Below, in pieces: positions 32,760 to 44,500 of a stretch of 64,000 bases of DNA (position 1 is the first letter of the stretch; the number at the start of each line of letters is the position of its first letter). A program made the translations under genes and the position numbers. The stretch spans positions 1,596,001 through 1,660,000 of the forward strand of contig NC_082411.1 in NCBI RefSeq assembly GCF_004011695.2. Direction: 5' to 3'. The notes below the pieces were generated by a model. The model was not told where the DNA came from and did not search any database. It saw nothing but the letters and a program-made list of their open reading frames with translations. The stretch comes from Ascochyta rabiei. Its lineage: Eukaryota; Ascomycota; Dothideomycetes; Pleosporales; Didymellaceae.

Positions 32760-33642
32760 TGTTCATGCCCAGCTTACCAAGGACAATCGCGACCTGTACA
32801 AGTCCTGGCAGCTGGAGACAGCTTCTAGTGACAAGGAACAGGTTATGCGCTGCTTCAGGTGCTTCTCTGCTAACCAAGAGTGCATTGCTGTATATATTTT
32901 TATCCTTTAGACTAACTATAATCTATTATAGGTTGTAATAACTGACTTTAACAGCTCTACAAGGACTATAACAACCAGCTTAGTAAGATCTGCATCATCC
33001 TCTGTAATTTGGAAGATGGCGTCCTCGACATGGAGGCCCCTGAGGTCGATGGCGTGCGTCCTTTGCGCCCCATAACTGTTCCTAAGAAGAAGGCGGCCAA
33101 GTATGACCTTATGTTGCACTCTTAGTCTATTTTGCAGGCCCATTCCTAGTAAGTCGTCCCTTGGTGTCGTTTTGGTCCATTATGACTTATTATGGGTAGT
33201 TTGTACACCCCTTACGCTGCTTATCTCTACCTGCACTCCGGTGCCATTGGTAGGGATGAGGATCCTCAATCTGAGTTTCGCCCTAATCAACGCCAACGCA
33301 GCAAGAAGTCTGTGTTAGCCCGGGCTAAGGTCGGTAAGCGCGCCCTTAAGAACACTATTACTAAGAAGCTAGCTAAGAAGGTTAATACCCCTTGTAAGAA
33401 GGTATGTATACTTCCTCTGTTCCCTAATAGACTATTCTAACCCCTTATAGGCCAGGGTCCGCAAGCACGTCCCTAACCATGCTGGCGAGTTCAAGAGGCT
33501 TGGCGACGCCCTGACTGCTCAGATGGCCGTGCTCTTAAGTAAGAAGGCGGCTTCTTCTAGCGCTAAGAAGACGGCTGCGACCAAGAAGATTAAGGCGCTT
33601 CAGAAGAAGCTGGATAACCATAATGCGGCTAGAAGGGAGTAA
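32760..33642 (+). CDS. Antisense, spliced, Lys-rich accessory gene carried by Gypsy-2
   Basis: On the strand opposite to gag-pol, 33195-33401 (MGSLYTPYAAYLYLHSGAIG) and 33451-33642 join across a textbook 49-base intron (GTATGT...CTTATAG) to give 132 residues in phase. The second exon ends KKLDNHNAARRE. Codons favour G or C in the third position (AAG, GCC, CTC), unlike RIP-affected neighbours, which supports real coding on this strand. Upstream pieces may be earlier exons: KDNRDLYKSWQLETASSDKE with a Cys cluster RCFRCFSANQEC (C-x2-C-x6-C) near 32778-32885, and VRPLRPITVPKKKAAKYDL near 33055-33110. One stop (33122) may be a RIP change or lie in an intron. A basic, possibly nucleic-acid-binding protein is inferred; I do not recognise the family. 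Confidence 0.5.
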
Positions 33643-34140
33643 GGGTGCTGCATCATGGTCTATTATAGACCATTATGACACTAACAATACCATAACTATA
33701 AACAATTTCTATAGTTAGATTTCCCTTAGAAATCCTGGACATACCTAAGCCTTTAGCTTAAATTTAATAGAGTACTTACTTTTATAAAATGTTTTCTTCT
33801 TATAATGTTAGAATTCCCTTAACCTTATAAGATTCCTATAGAGGTGTTATGGATGGCATAGGTTCCTTATGGTCTATTATGGACCTTTACCTAGGCTTGC
33901 AAGGTAGGCTAAGGTGGTCCTGGAGTTTAACGCCGTTAAACACCCTAAAAACCCTGTAGGAAAACTGGTGAAGGTACGTTGTCTCCTTAGGATCCTCTTA
34001 TTGCCTTTGCTTATCCCTCTTCTTTTTAGAGGGTCGCCCTTAACGCTTAGTAGTCTCTTTCCCCTTAGGATTTCTCTTAGGCTTAATGCCTTTAGATTTC
34101 TAAAATTGTTAAAGTACGTTACTAGAGATATTTTGGCCAG
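33643..34140. other. Spacer between the antisense gene and the chromodomain end of Gypsy-2
   Basis: Contains palindrome-like ATGGTCTATTATAGACCATTA near 33656 and a related string near 33868. No protein is evident. Confidence 0.4.
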
Positions 34141-37100
34141 GCTCCTATAAGTTTTCTTCTTCTCTATAGCCAGTCCATTTCACTAAATACTCCTACTAAT
34201 TGTTGTCTCCTTTGCGCCTATCTAGAATCATGTCCATATTGTAAACATCATCGCCGTATTCGCGCAATGTGTCTACAATCGGAGTCTCTAGGTGTGGAAT
34301 GAGACCCCTTGGATCATATAGTTCTAGTAAGGACGTATGGAAGACCGGATGTACGCTCTGTAGGCCTGGAAGATTGACTTTAAATGCTGTTAGGCCATAT
34401 TAGTCCACTATGTGGCCTGGTCCTAAGTATTTCCAGTCTAGCTTTTTCTTAGGCCTTGTTGATCTCATATGCCGATTTGAAACTATGACTTAATCCCCTA
34501 TTTTGAACATATGCGGCAAGCGTTTCTTGTCTACGTATGACTTTTAGTACTTATTTGCAGCAATAATTTTCCTCTTACACTCCTGTTGTAAAGCGATAAC
34601 CTTTGTGGCTACTTGTTGCCTTAGGGGTGATTCCCCGCTCCCGTAAGGCATACTGGGCTAGTTGGGACTAACAGGGTCTATGCTGTGGTATGCTCTAAAC
34701 GGTGTAGTACCTGTGGTTGCATGTATGCTATTGTTATACGCAAACTCCGCAACTGATATCTATAGGCTCTAATTGTCTTATTCTAGGTAACAGTAGCACC
34801 TTAGGTATTGTTTAAGTGTCTGGTTCTGTCTTTTGGTTTGTCTATCCGTTTGTGGGTGGTAAGCGGACGTTAACACCCTTCTTGAATTTAAGTAGTGTTA
34901 GAAAGTATCCCAGTGCTTAGCTGACATAAGTGGTCCTCTATCTAAAATTATTGTTTTAGGGACACCATGTAAGCGTATTACTTCTCTTATCCAGGATTGG
35001 GCTAGGTCCGTTCCATCCCAATCTGCCCTGGCTGGAATGTAGTGAGACATTTTGGTAAGTCTGCATACTACTACTAAGATAGCGTTATATACCTGATTGT
35101 TTAGGCAGCTAGGGGGTAACTCTGTAATAAAATCCATTGTTACGCTCTCCCAGGCTGCGTTTAGAGGAGTTAGAGGTGCTAGAAGACTATATGGTTTGTG
35201 ACGTACTAGCGTTACCTTCTTGCATACTAAACAGTTATTACAATAGTCTTCTACATCCTTCCTTATCCCCTTCCACTTGTAGCGTTGTTAAAGCTTCTCT
35301 AGTGTCTTCTTGACCTTGAAGTGTCCTGCGAGTGGATCGTCATGGCACTCTTGGAGAGCCTTAGACTTCTCTTCTGGAGTGGTTAAGTGCTTTAAGGCCT
35401 TGTTGCCTGTAGCAAGTTGTTCTAGGTTATTATAGTCCGTTTCAGTGTCGTATCTATCAGAGGTTGCATCTAAGTCTGGTTTAACTATAGATTCTTCCTT
35501 ATGGTTGTGCGGATCCCTAGTTGCAGTACTTTCCTTTGCTTGGAACTTCTGGAGGGCTTTAACAATTTCTGATTGTTCTTTAGACCTTAGAGATGCTTGT
35601 GTTGTAACAGCTGACATAAGGAAGTTGTTCTTTCCTTTAGAGGAGAACAAATCTTAAAGAGGCTAGACAAAAGCTTCGTTGTACTTCAGTAAAGGTTTCT
35701 CTGTCTCTGCCTTATAATCTGGTCGCCTTAAGGGTCCATCTGCGGGATTAGTAGTCCCTGGTCGGTAGGTAAGGGTGAAATCAAACCGAGTCAAGGCCAG
35801 ATAGGACTAAACCTGGCAATAGTTAAGAGTCTTAGTTTCTATAAACTACTTTAGGTTCTTATAGTCTGTAAGGATTTCAAAGTGTATACCTTTAAGGTAG
35901 TAACACTAGTGCTCTAAACTCTTAACAATTGCGAGCAGTTCCTTGTTATAAGTATCGTAATTGTATTCTGCTTAGATCAATTTACAAGAAAAGAAACTAA
36001 TAGGCCTCTATTAACCTGTTCCGGATCCTTCTGGCACATACTGGCTCAAAATGCCTAAGATTGCGCCTCCTAACGCGTCTACCTCCACTCTTGTTTTCTA
36101 ACAAGGATTAAAGTGGGAGAGTATAGGAACTTGGGTGAACACGTCCTTGAGTTTCTGGAAGGCGGATCTGCCTTTTTCTCCGATGTCCATTTTCTGGCCT
36201 TCCTCTCTTCTTATTGCCGGACCCCCCCTGGCAGATCCTGGGGTCTTATAGGTCATTTCGGTCAATAGTAAGGCTAATTTAGAGAAACTATAGATAAATT
36301 GTTAATAGTAATTTATAAAACTAATAAACACTTGAATATCGCGGACTGTTTGTGGTTGTGGCCATTCCTGGATCGTTTTCACCCGTTCTGGGTTAATACT
36401 GACCCCTTCAGGGCTGATTACGTATCTAAGGTACTCTGTGCGTTAAGTGTGCTACTTACACTTGCTAAGTTTGATGTATAACTTGGACTCGCGCAGTCTT
36501 TGTAGTACATCCTTCACATGCTGTATGTGATCTTCTTTTGTGCCCGAATCGATCAGGATATCGTCTAAATAGACGATGCAACATATGTCGACTAGTCCTG
36601 TAAGAGCATGGTTAATATATGCTTGAAACTGGGCAGGGGCGTTAGTTAGGCTAAAAGGCATGACAGTATACTTATAGTGTCCGTATCTGGTACAGAAAGC
36701 AGTCTTCTACTTATCTCCCTCTGCAATACGAATCCTATAGTAGGCCTCTCTTACATCAAGCTTAGTAAAATACTTCGCCTAAGAGAGCCTCTCTAGTGAC
36801 TCCGTAATTAGGGGTAGTAGGTGTCGGTTCTTAACCGTGACCTTATTAAGGCCCTAATAGTCAACACAAAGTCTCAGGCTGCTATCTTTCTTCTTAATAA
36901 AGAGTATAGGTGCCCCTGCTAAATACTTTAACTAACGTATCTATCCTCTTGCCATATACTCCTAAAGATAGTTTTAAAGTATCTCTAGCTTAGTTACTAA
37001 GAGGTTGTATAATAGTTAGTAAGGTGGAACACTATCAGGTGTCAGAGTTATAGACAGATCGTGGTGGCCATGCTCTAGGAGACTCTTAGAGTCCTCCTCT

Positions 37101-39066
37101 AAGCCTACATCTGCAAACTCTGCATATTCTGGAGGTAAATGACCTATAGTGTCATCTTCTAACCCTCTATAGCCTACGAAGTTAACAAGGCACGCATAGA
37201 CGTCCGTATTAGGTTCTCTTATGCTGCTCTTAAACTGCTCAGCGTCTTCTGTAGCCACCTTTGTGAACGGGACAAACCTGTTGTCCTTGTTCCTCTAAAA
37301 GAGCATACGTCTGGTAGCGTAGCTAATCCTTAGATGAAACATATCAATCTAGGAAAGACCTAAGTACACTAAGTATCTTCAAAGGTCTGTTACTACAAAT
37401 GGTACTTAATAGGTCTCTTTATGACCACGTGAATCAGTAATAGTTATATCCACCGTCGTGGTACCATACACTGTCAATCTACCCCCATCCACGCCTTCAG
37501 CCAGCAGCTTAGGCAGGGGGTCTACTTAGAGATCATGTTCCTTTGCTAGCGTAGCTAACATCAAGTTCAGCTGGGAACCTCTATTGATTATGGCCTCTAT
37601 AGGCTTAGAGGATCAAACTGTGCATTGCACAGTTAACAACCAAAAGGGATGGGGGTAAAGGGCTTCCCTTAATTTCCCTAGGTCCCTTATTTCCTAGTTT
37701 AACGTGATGTGGGCGGAAAGGTATAGGATTAGTCTTTCCGCCCTTTCCCTTTTCCCGAATTAGTGTTCAAGCCTTCCTTTGATTCTGCAGTAGTTTCTTT
37801 CTGGTTGGCTGTATCACCCTTGTCCTTCAGAGGGCTTCAGCACTTAGCTGCAGTGTGACCGAACTTTCTGCAATTATAACAGGTCCGACCCTTACCTTTG
37901 TCTTAGGTACCGGCGGTTCTGTGTGCAGACGGTCCGTTATGGCCCCTATTGGCCCATTTCTGTTTCTTTAGGGGTTTTTCTGCTTCCCCCGCCTCATCAC
38001 TCTTGTTTCTAGCCTTTAGTGGCCACCTCTTTGCAGGAGTAGCCTTTGCCTCCTTGTCTGGATTTTTTCTGCAGTAGATAACGTTGGCATGTTCTTCTAC
38101 TATTAGAAGAGTGTTGCGTCTGTCGACTGGGAGTAGGAACAGGTCTCTCTAAATGTCTTCGCGCAGAGACGAGATGTACTCCATTACTTGAAGCTCTAGA
38201 GTTTGGGCTGAGCCTAGTTCCTCCCATAAGGGTCGAAGGGCATCTAGCAGATCCGTAGGTGACTAGTTTAGCTTTTACTGGATTCGCTTAAGAGTCTTAT
38301 AGGCTTGCTGTTTCCGTTCTAACAGCGTTCCTAGGGCGTTTAACATAACAGTTTTCAGTATCTCCTAGGTTGGTTGCCAGGATGGAGAACTGGTCTATTC
38401 TGTTATGCAATGGGATTTCTATAGAGTCTTTAGTGGCTCAGAAAGGTACATTGCCCCAAAATCCACCTTTTAGTTCTCCTTTGTGAAGTTAATTAGAGAA
38501 CGTAGGAAATACGATTTGCAGTCGCGTTCCTAGCAGTTGTATTCTGCTCTTGACTTCTTGTTGTATCTTTAGGGTGGATCTGGCTTTAGAAGGTTGGCTG
38601 ATGGGCCTGAGGATGTTGTTGCGAGGGTCCTTAGTAGAGTTGAAGTTGGAGGGAGGACTGACGTGTCTCCCGACTCGTACTTGGCCCTTAGTTAACAGAG
38701 TTAATCAATCTCGCTTTTCTTCTAGGCGTTTCTTAGCCATAGGCGGAGGTCTTCTAGTTCCTGGTCTATTAGAGACAATAGTGTATTGTTCTGGACTATT
38801 ATAGGTGTTTGTGTCCTAGGAGGGTTTGCTAGATGCCCTCCTAGTCTCTGCTAGGTTGCTCTATCTTTAACTAGTCCGGCGTTTTCTGCGACGTCCCTTT
38901 CTACTAAGGAAGGTAGGCTTTGGATGCGAGCGGTAGCAGTGTCTTCCTCGACAATGAGTCCGGAGGGTACCAGTGTACCTGAGGGTTGACCGCTTTCAGA
39001 CCGACCTGCACGTTGGCTCCGTTGTCTAGTCTGCATTTTGATAACGTGTAGTGGGGAGCGATTCAA
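34140..39066 (-). pseudogene. Gypsy-2 gag-pol
   Basis: Starts near 39066-39030 (a Met at about 39033, MQTRQRSQRAGRSESG) and proceeds through gag, CCHC knuckle, protease (about 37700-37300), RT, RNase H (around 35950-35700) and integrase to the chromodomain. Open stretches are longer than in Gypsy-1 (for example 35650-35288 and 37258-37016), but TAG/TAA codons still interrupt the frame. It is non-functional as written. Confidence 0.88.
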
Positions 39067-39504
39067 ATGTCAGGATCTCTTTTCAGAGGGGTGGCACGTT
39101 ATTGAGCATTTGAAGATAGAGTGTGTATTTGCAGGTTATAGATAGACAAATTGCTGCTGAAAGGATCAGAGCAATTCACGTAGGCTATATAGTTACGCCA
39201 CCCCTGCTACGCAATCAGACCCTTGGCTCCTCATGCGGAACAAGCGGAAGGAGTGGGCCTGACACTGTCACAGTTATGAGCCTGGCTTCCTGAGCACAGT
39301 AGATCTCCCTGCGCACTCAGCAACGAGCTTGTTAGACATTGCTTAACCGCTCTAATTTTGCCTAATCATCTTTTTTATCCTAACTCCACAACCGCCACTA
39401 TAGGCGAGCTAGTCAACTACAATGCTTAAGCTCTTTTAGGTATCCTAACAGGACCCTATCAACTCAAATCAAGGTCTGATTAGCCTAATTGGTTTATTTA
39501 ACTT

Positions 39505-42500
39505 ATGTGGCACGCCAAGCTTTGTAACGTATGGGATTTGGTGGATCTAGACGCTAAAGACGCCCTAGGAATGCACGATGGAGCCCCTAGGCTACCTATC
39601 ATAGGCTCCGCCCCCACCCGACCGCCGGCTCAATCGACCCGAGCCCAGAGCGTCCAACCCGACAAGCCTCCTGCAGGCCCAACGATCCTTAAGACCTACA
39701 ACTAAGAGCTCCTTAGGTACAAAATAAGAGCGAGCAAGTGGGCAGCTAAGGCTAAGCGCCTTCAGAAGCTCTAGAACTGGGTTAATACCACAGTAAGCCC
39801 AGCGATCCTGTCACTAGTAATAGTGAAGCTTGTTACCTAAAACACTATAACGCTACAATCGCTTGTACGAGCCCTAAAGGAGGAGCTCGCTCTAACAGAT
39901 ATAAGCACCAAAAACCAGGTTAGAGCGGAGTACAGGCAGCACCTGGGAGCTGCCAGGCAAGGCTGAGCCGCTCTACAGGATTAGTATTAGAAATAGTTAT
40001 ACCTGTATATGCGAGCCAAGTTATATAAGCTCTCTAAGGTTACTAGGGAGCTTGCTGTATAAGACTTCTTAGATGCCTTAAGCCACTAGATCGCCCCAGA
40101 GTGGGCCCGCACAATAAGCTAAAGGATCATCTAGGACAGTATCCTAGGGCTCGAAACGCTTAATCTAGACTAGGTTTTAAGGGTCTTTAGTAGGTTAATG
40201 CATAAGCATACCATAAGATCAGGTAAAGATAACCTAGGTGTTTTCGCGACCTTTGGTACCTGCTTAGACGCTCCATCTGGCCAAAATAACACGGGCGGGA
40301 GCTCTGGGAACAACGCCAGCAGCTCCTTAGGATACGTCTGCCCTTGTAAATAAAAAGGCAAGACCCACAAATAGAAGCCTACTAATTGCTGTTTCCTTAA
40401 AACTGCTGTTAGAGGGAGCTCCTTACTACCTGTTCAGATAAGCAAAAAGAACAAGCAAGAGACTCGCTAGAGGCTTAGATACCAAGAGCACAAGGAAACC
40501 TAAAAGGCAATAGAGCGGCTCAGATAGACTGCAAACGCTCTATTAGCTATTACTTCAGCCGCCACTAGCTAAACCAAGAAAGTGGAGTTTCCCAGCAACG
40601 TCTAAGCAGCTCTAATTAATCCAAAATTAATAACAAATCTAGTAGAGAACGTGGGATCTGGGGTATACAACCTTATGGATTTCAACGCTTATCTATTAAT
40701 AGATAGTACTATTTTAGACAATAGAGCTGCTACGCACCTAGTTAACAGCGCCAATTGGCTGGTACCTGGATCTTTCCGCCCCGCTGGGCCCACCGACACA
40801 GTGGAAGCAGGTACCCAGGCGCTCCCCATATCCGGACGAGGAGCTTGCTTGTTTAAGAACACTCTGCACAGAAAGCGCAGCCCATACACTAAGGACCTGC
40901 TCCTTTAGAACATTGTAGTTATAGAAGGATTCTATGTTAACATAATCTCAGAAGCTTGCCTCTAAGAGAAAGGAGTCTGGTACCTAGGTCTAGACAGCTC
41001 TCTTCGTGTGGGATACATTAAAGATCTTAATAGGAGCGTTGTATGTGCTACTCTTAAGCGCGCTTATAACCTCACTTTCCTTAAATACAAGCCACTTTCT
41101 CTCTATCCTCCCATCCTTAACGCAGTAACAACAAAGCAATCCTATAAATCTTACCCACGCAGCTCGCCTAAACAGCTGTGGCACGCCTAAGCTGGTCATC
41201 TAGGCCTAGAGGCTCTTCAAGCGCTGGTAACAAAGGCGCGCGGCGTGCGTATCAACGGGACGCTCCAAAAAGATTGTAAGATTTGCTTAACAACCTACGC
41301 CAAGCAAGTAATATTACAGAGAAAGAGAGAGAGACCAGCACAACCGTTTTAGAGAGTTAGCTGGGACCTGTTTAATATGCTGTTAGGCAGGGGAGGCGAA
41401 TTATAGACGCTTGTGATCAAGGAGTACTATAGTAGGAAGCTCTTTGTGTTTACTTTACAAGGTAAAATGCAACTAGAGATCTTATAGGTCCTTACGAACT
41501 TTATAAGCTAGGTACGTACCTAGTACAAGCTCCAAATCTGCAAAATCAGCTAAGACAATGACACAGTAACACTTCTGTAGAAAGGGAGCTCAGCATATAA
41601 GCGCTGGGCGCTTAATTAGGGAATAGATATAGATCCCTCTCCTCTATACACACACAAGCCGAATAGAGGAGCAGAAAGAGCTAGTTAAGAGATAATCACA
41701 AAATCTATCAAGATGAGGAGCGGAGCAAATCTACCCCAGAAGCTCTGGCCAGAGATTGTTGTAGCGGCGGCATGGCTCTATAACATAAGCCTATCGCACG
41801 CACACAAGCTACAGAGCCCAAATAAGGAGCTTAATCTCTAGTTTACTCAGTATTTCTGATAGTATAAGCTAGAGCAGGTGAAGGTAGCAACAGCAGATCT
41901 AAGACCCGATTGGAGCGGGATTTACGCCTACAGCTGCCAAGCCTACCCCTTAAACAAGGAACAAGCAGCTGGGCGTAATTAGAGGGGCTTTAAAGTCACT
42001 CTAAGGGGGCATATCAGCTACCTTGTAGGGTACCAAGTATCTAACATCTATCGGATATAGGTCCCTATAATTAACCAGGTTATAACAACGCGCAACGTAA
42101 CCTTTAACAAGAAGCTCTTTTATAATAGAGTAGATGAATCTACTGCTATAAGCGCTAAAGAAGCAGAGGCAGTAGTAGAAATCCTCTATGAACCTGGCGA
42201 GATTACAAACGCAGGAGAAGCAATCAAGCTCCCCAACAGAGACCTGACGCTTAGCGAGTCCTCTAAGCATCAGCTCAGGGGTGACACTTGGGAGCAATCT
42301 CAATTGCTAGATGGCTAGTCTAGTAACAAAGGAGCTCCTGAGACAGAGACTGTACGCGCGGCAAGCTTAGCCAGCAAGCCGCTAGAGATCCGTGCAGAAC
42401 GACACTAAGAAACAGGCCTCCTATCCCCCAACCCAACGCCTAAGCCAGAGCCACTGGCCTTAGGCAGGGAAGCTCCTGAAGAGGAGAATCTAACTAACGG

Positions 42501-44500
42501 CTCACGGGAAGTGCACTTACCTAATTAGGAAGGGAGCGCGCCAGTAGATAATGAGGATCTTAAGGAAGAAGATCCACCAAGACCTGCATTACTGATTGTT
42601 CTGATACCTTCTTGAAGGACAACAGGAGCAGATAAGGCAGTAACAAGACGCTCGTATCAACAGAGAGTCTGGGGTCCAGCCACAAGGCGGAGCCGCCAGA
42701 TAGATGACCGCGAGCGCAATAAACCTGCTAATAATTATAAGGATAGAGTAGGACAGTACTTAGTAATAAGCTCTATAAGAAAGCACAGGTACTTCTAGCT
42801 TATCTACCTACTGTTTAAACATGCAAACAAATATGGCATAAGTAGAAGAGAGCTTGTTACCATCCACGTGGTGCTCGCGGCGTCTGTCTTAAAGAAGGAA
42901 AAAATCCCTTCAGAGCAGCGCACGCACCGTGACGAGCTCCCACCTTTGCCAAAGAAATAGAAGGATCTCGCCTACTACCTACTAGGAGCTCTATTTTGTT
43001 AGGCTTGTAAGAAAGAGATAGCCACACTTATAGAAAAGAGAACCTAGAAAGAAATAGACCAAGCGAGCGCCTTAGCTAGGCCTCTGCCGCTTAAATAGGT
43101 CTTTACATATAAGCTAGATTAAGATAGTTACTTTCTTAAATATAAGGCAAGGATCTGTGTACGCGGAGATCTACAGGCTAAGGATTTAATTGTCTCAACC
43201 TACGCCACAACGCTCGCCTCTAGGTCTTTTTGCACCATAGTGGCAATAGCTGCCTAGTTTAACCTGGAGCTCCATCAGTATGACGTCGCAGGCGCGTTTC
43301 TCAACGCGAGCCGCCAGGACCAACCCTAAGTGCTCTGCGAGCTGCCAGATAGCTTTATAAAACCTAAGAAGGTAGTCCTACTTCTACAGGCTCTATATAG
43401 GTTACGTGATTCGCCAGTTCTATAGTACAAAGAGCTCTCAGCCACTCTCTAGAAGCTCGGCCTAATTGCGTTAAAAGAGGAACCTTGCTTGTTCTATAAC
43501 GCTGAACGCCGGATAGTGCTACTGTTCTATGTAGACGATATTCTGCTAGCCTATCACAAGGACAATTAAGCTGCTGCAAAGCATCTTATAAGCTTATTAA
43601 TAGCCAAATACCAGATAGAAGACTATAGAGCTGCTGAATAGTTTCTAGGAGTGCGTATTATCCGCGACAGAACTGCCAGAACTATTACACTCGCGCACGA
43701 CGCCTATATTGACAAGCTCGCTACCAAATTTAGAGTAGTAGAGAAGGGATCCTTCCTAACAGTCCCCTTCCTGATAGAAGAGCTACTTAAGCATAACAGG
43801 CAAGCTTTAAAGCAAGAAGTTAAAGCGTTTTAAGAGCGGGTGGGATCTATCCTCTACACAGCAATTATGATCTGACCAGATGTAGCGTATGCCGCCTCTC
43901 AGCTGTCCTATCATCTTACAAATCTGGGAGCTGCTTACTTTAAGGCAGCAGCTCAGGTTATGGCTTACCTCTATTGAACGAAGCACCTAGGGATACAGTA
44001 AGTACGGAGCTCACTAAGGCAGCCAATTGCTCATCTGTAGGGACGCGTCATTTGCTAACAATTGGGAGACCAGACGCTCCTCTCAGGGGTATATTGTGCA
44101 GCTCTTTGGTAGTCTAATTATCTAGAAAGCAGCACGTTAATTAACAGTGACGACTTCAACTACTAAAGCTGAGTTGTTAGCGTTAGAGCATGTGGCTAAG
44201 GAAGCAGCAGCTCTTAAACGGTTTCTACACGAACTTTAGCTAGACTTAGGGGTGCTGTAGGAGATTTTCTGCGACAACTAACAAACAATCTAATTAGTAG
44301 TAGAAGAGAGCAAGCAGCTTACTACTTGGCTGCGCTATATAGATATCCAGAATATATAGTTAAAACAAGAGTACGCCAGGGGAAATCTCCAGGTAACGTA
44401 CCTCAAAACGAGCGAGATACCAGCCAACAGTCTCACAAAAGCGCTCCCCAGACAGGCTCACGAGCGCTTTGTCTTACACCTGAACCTGTTTAGCATTAAT
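39505..44500 (+). pseudogene. Copia gag-pol
   Basis: Gag is around 39505-40400, with a variant knuckle (CPCK...H...CC) near 40340-40400. A decayed protease has LIDSTILDNRAATHLVNS near 40690. GAG-pre-integrase reads QLWHA*AGHLGLEALQALV at about 41175. Integrase carries SWDLFNMLLGRGGEL and NRGAERAS near 41660. RT has QYDVAGAFLNASRQDQP near 43280 and YVDDILLAY near 43535. RNase H has TKAELLALEHVAKEAAALK near 44170 and ends ANSLTKALPR near 44440. Stops, mainly TAG, recur every 10-40 codons. Confidence 0.88.

Larger units (their letters stand above)
31912..39264 (-). mobile_element. Ty3/Gypsy chromovirus (Gypsy-2), minus strand, nested in the Copia LTR
   Basis: Two 197-base LTRs (31912-32108, 39068-39264) with TGTTAGGATCTC/TGTCAGGATCTC starts; CTGTC duplicated at 31907-31911 and 39265-39269. 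On the minus strand, gag runs from about 39030 with a CCHC knuckle (CYNCRKFGHTAAKC) near 37880-37840. RT is near 36870-36450 (MPFSLTNAPAQFQ, YLDDILID). Integrase is at about 35330-34900 (DDPLAGHFKVKKT, YCNNCLVCKK, MDFITELPPS). A chromodomain (EYLVKWTGYREEENL) is near 34220-34150. The polypurine tract AGAAGGGGGATA lies next to the LTR at 32108. About 2 kb between the chromodomain and this LTR hold antisense gene-like sequence. The LTRs differ at few positions, so it is younger than Gypsy-1. Confidence 0.92.

Noticed and set aside
32644..32877. Minus-strand frame MVSREAPEAAHNLFLV in Gypsy-2
   Set aside because: It overlaps the + strand Cys-cluster piece; without family comparison neither is proven, but the + strand fits the downstream spliced exons better.
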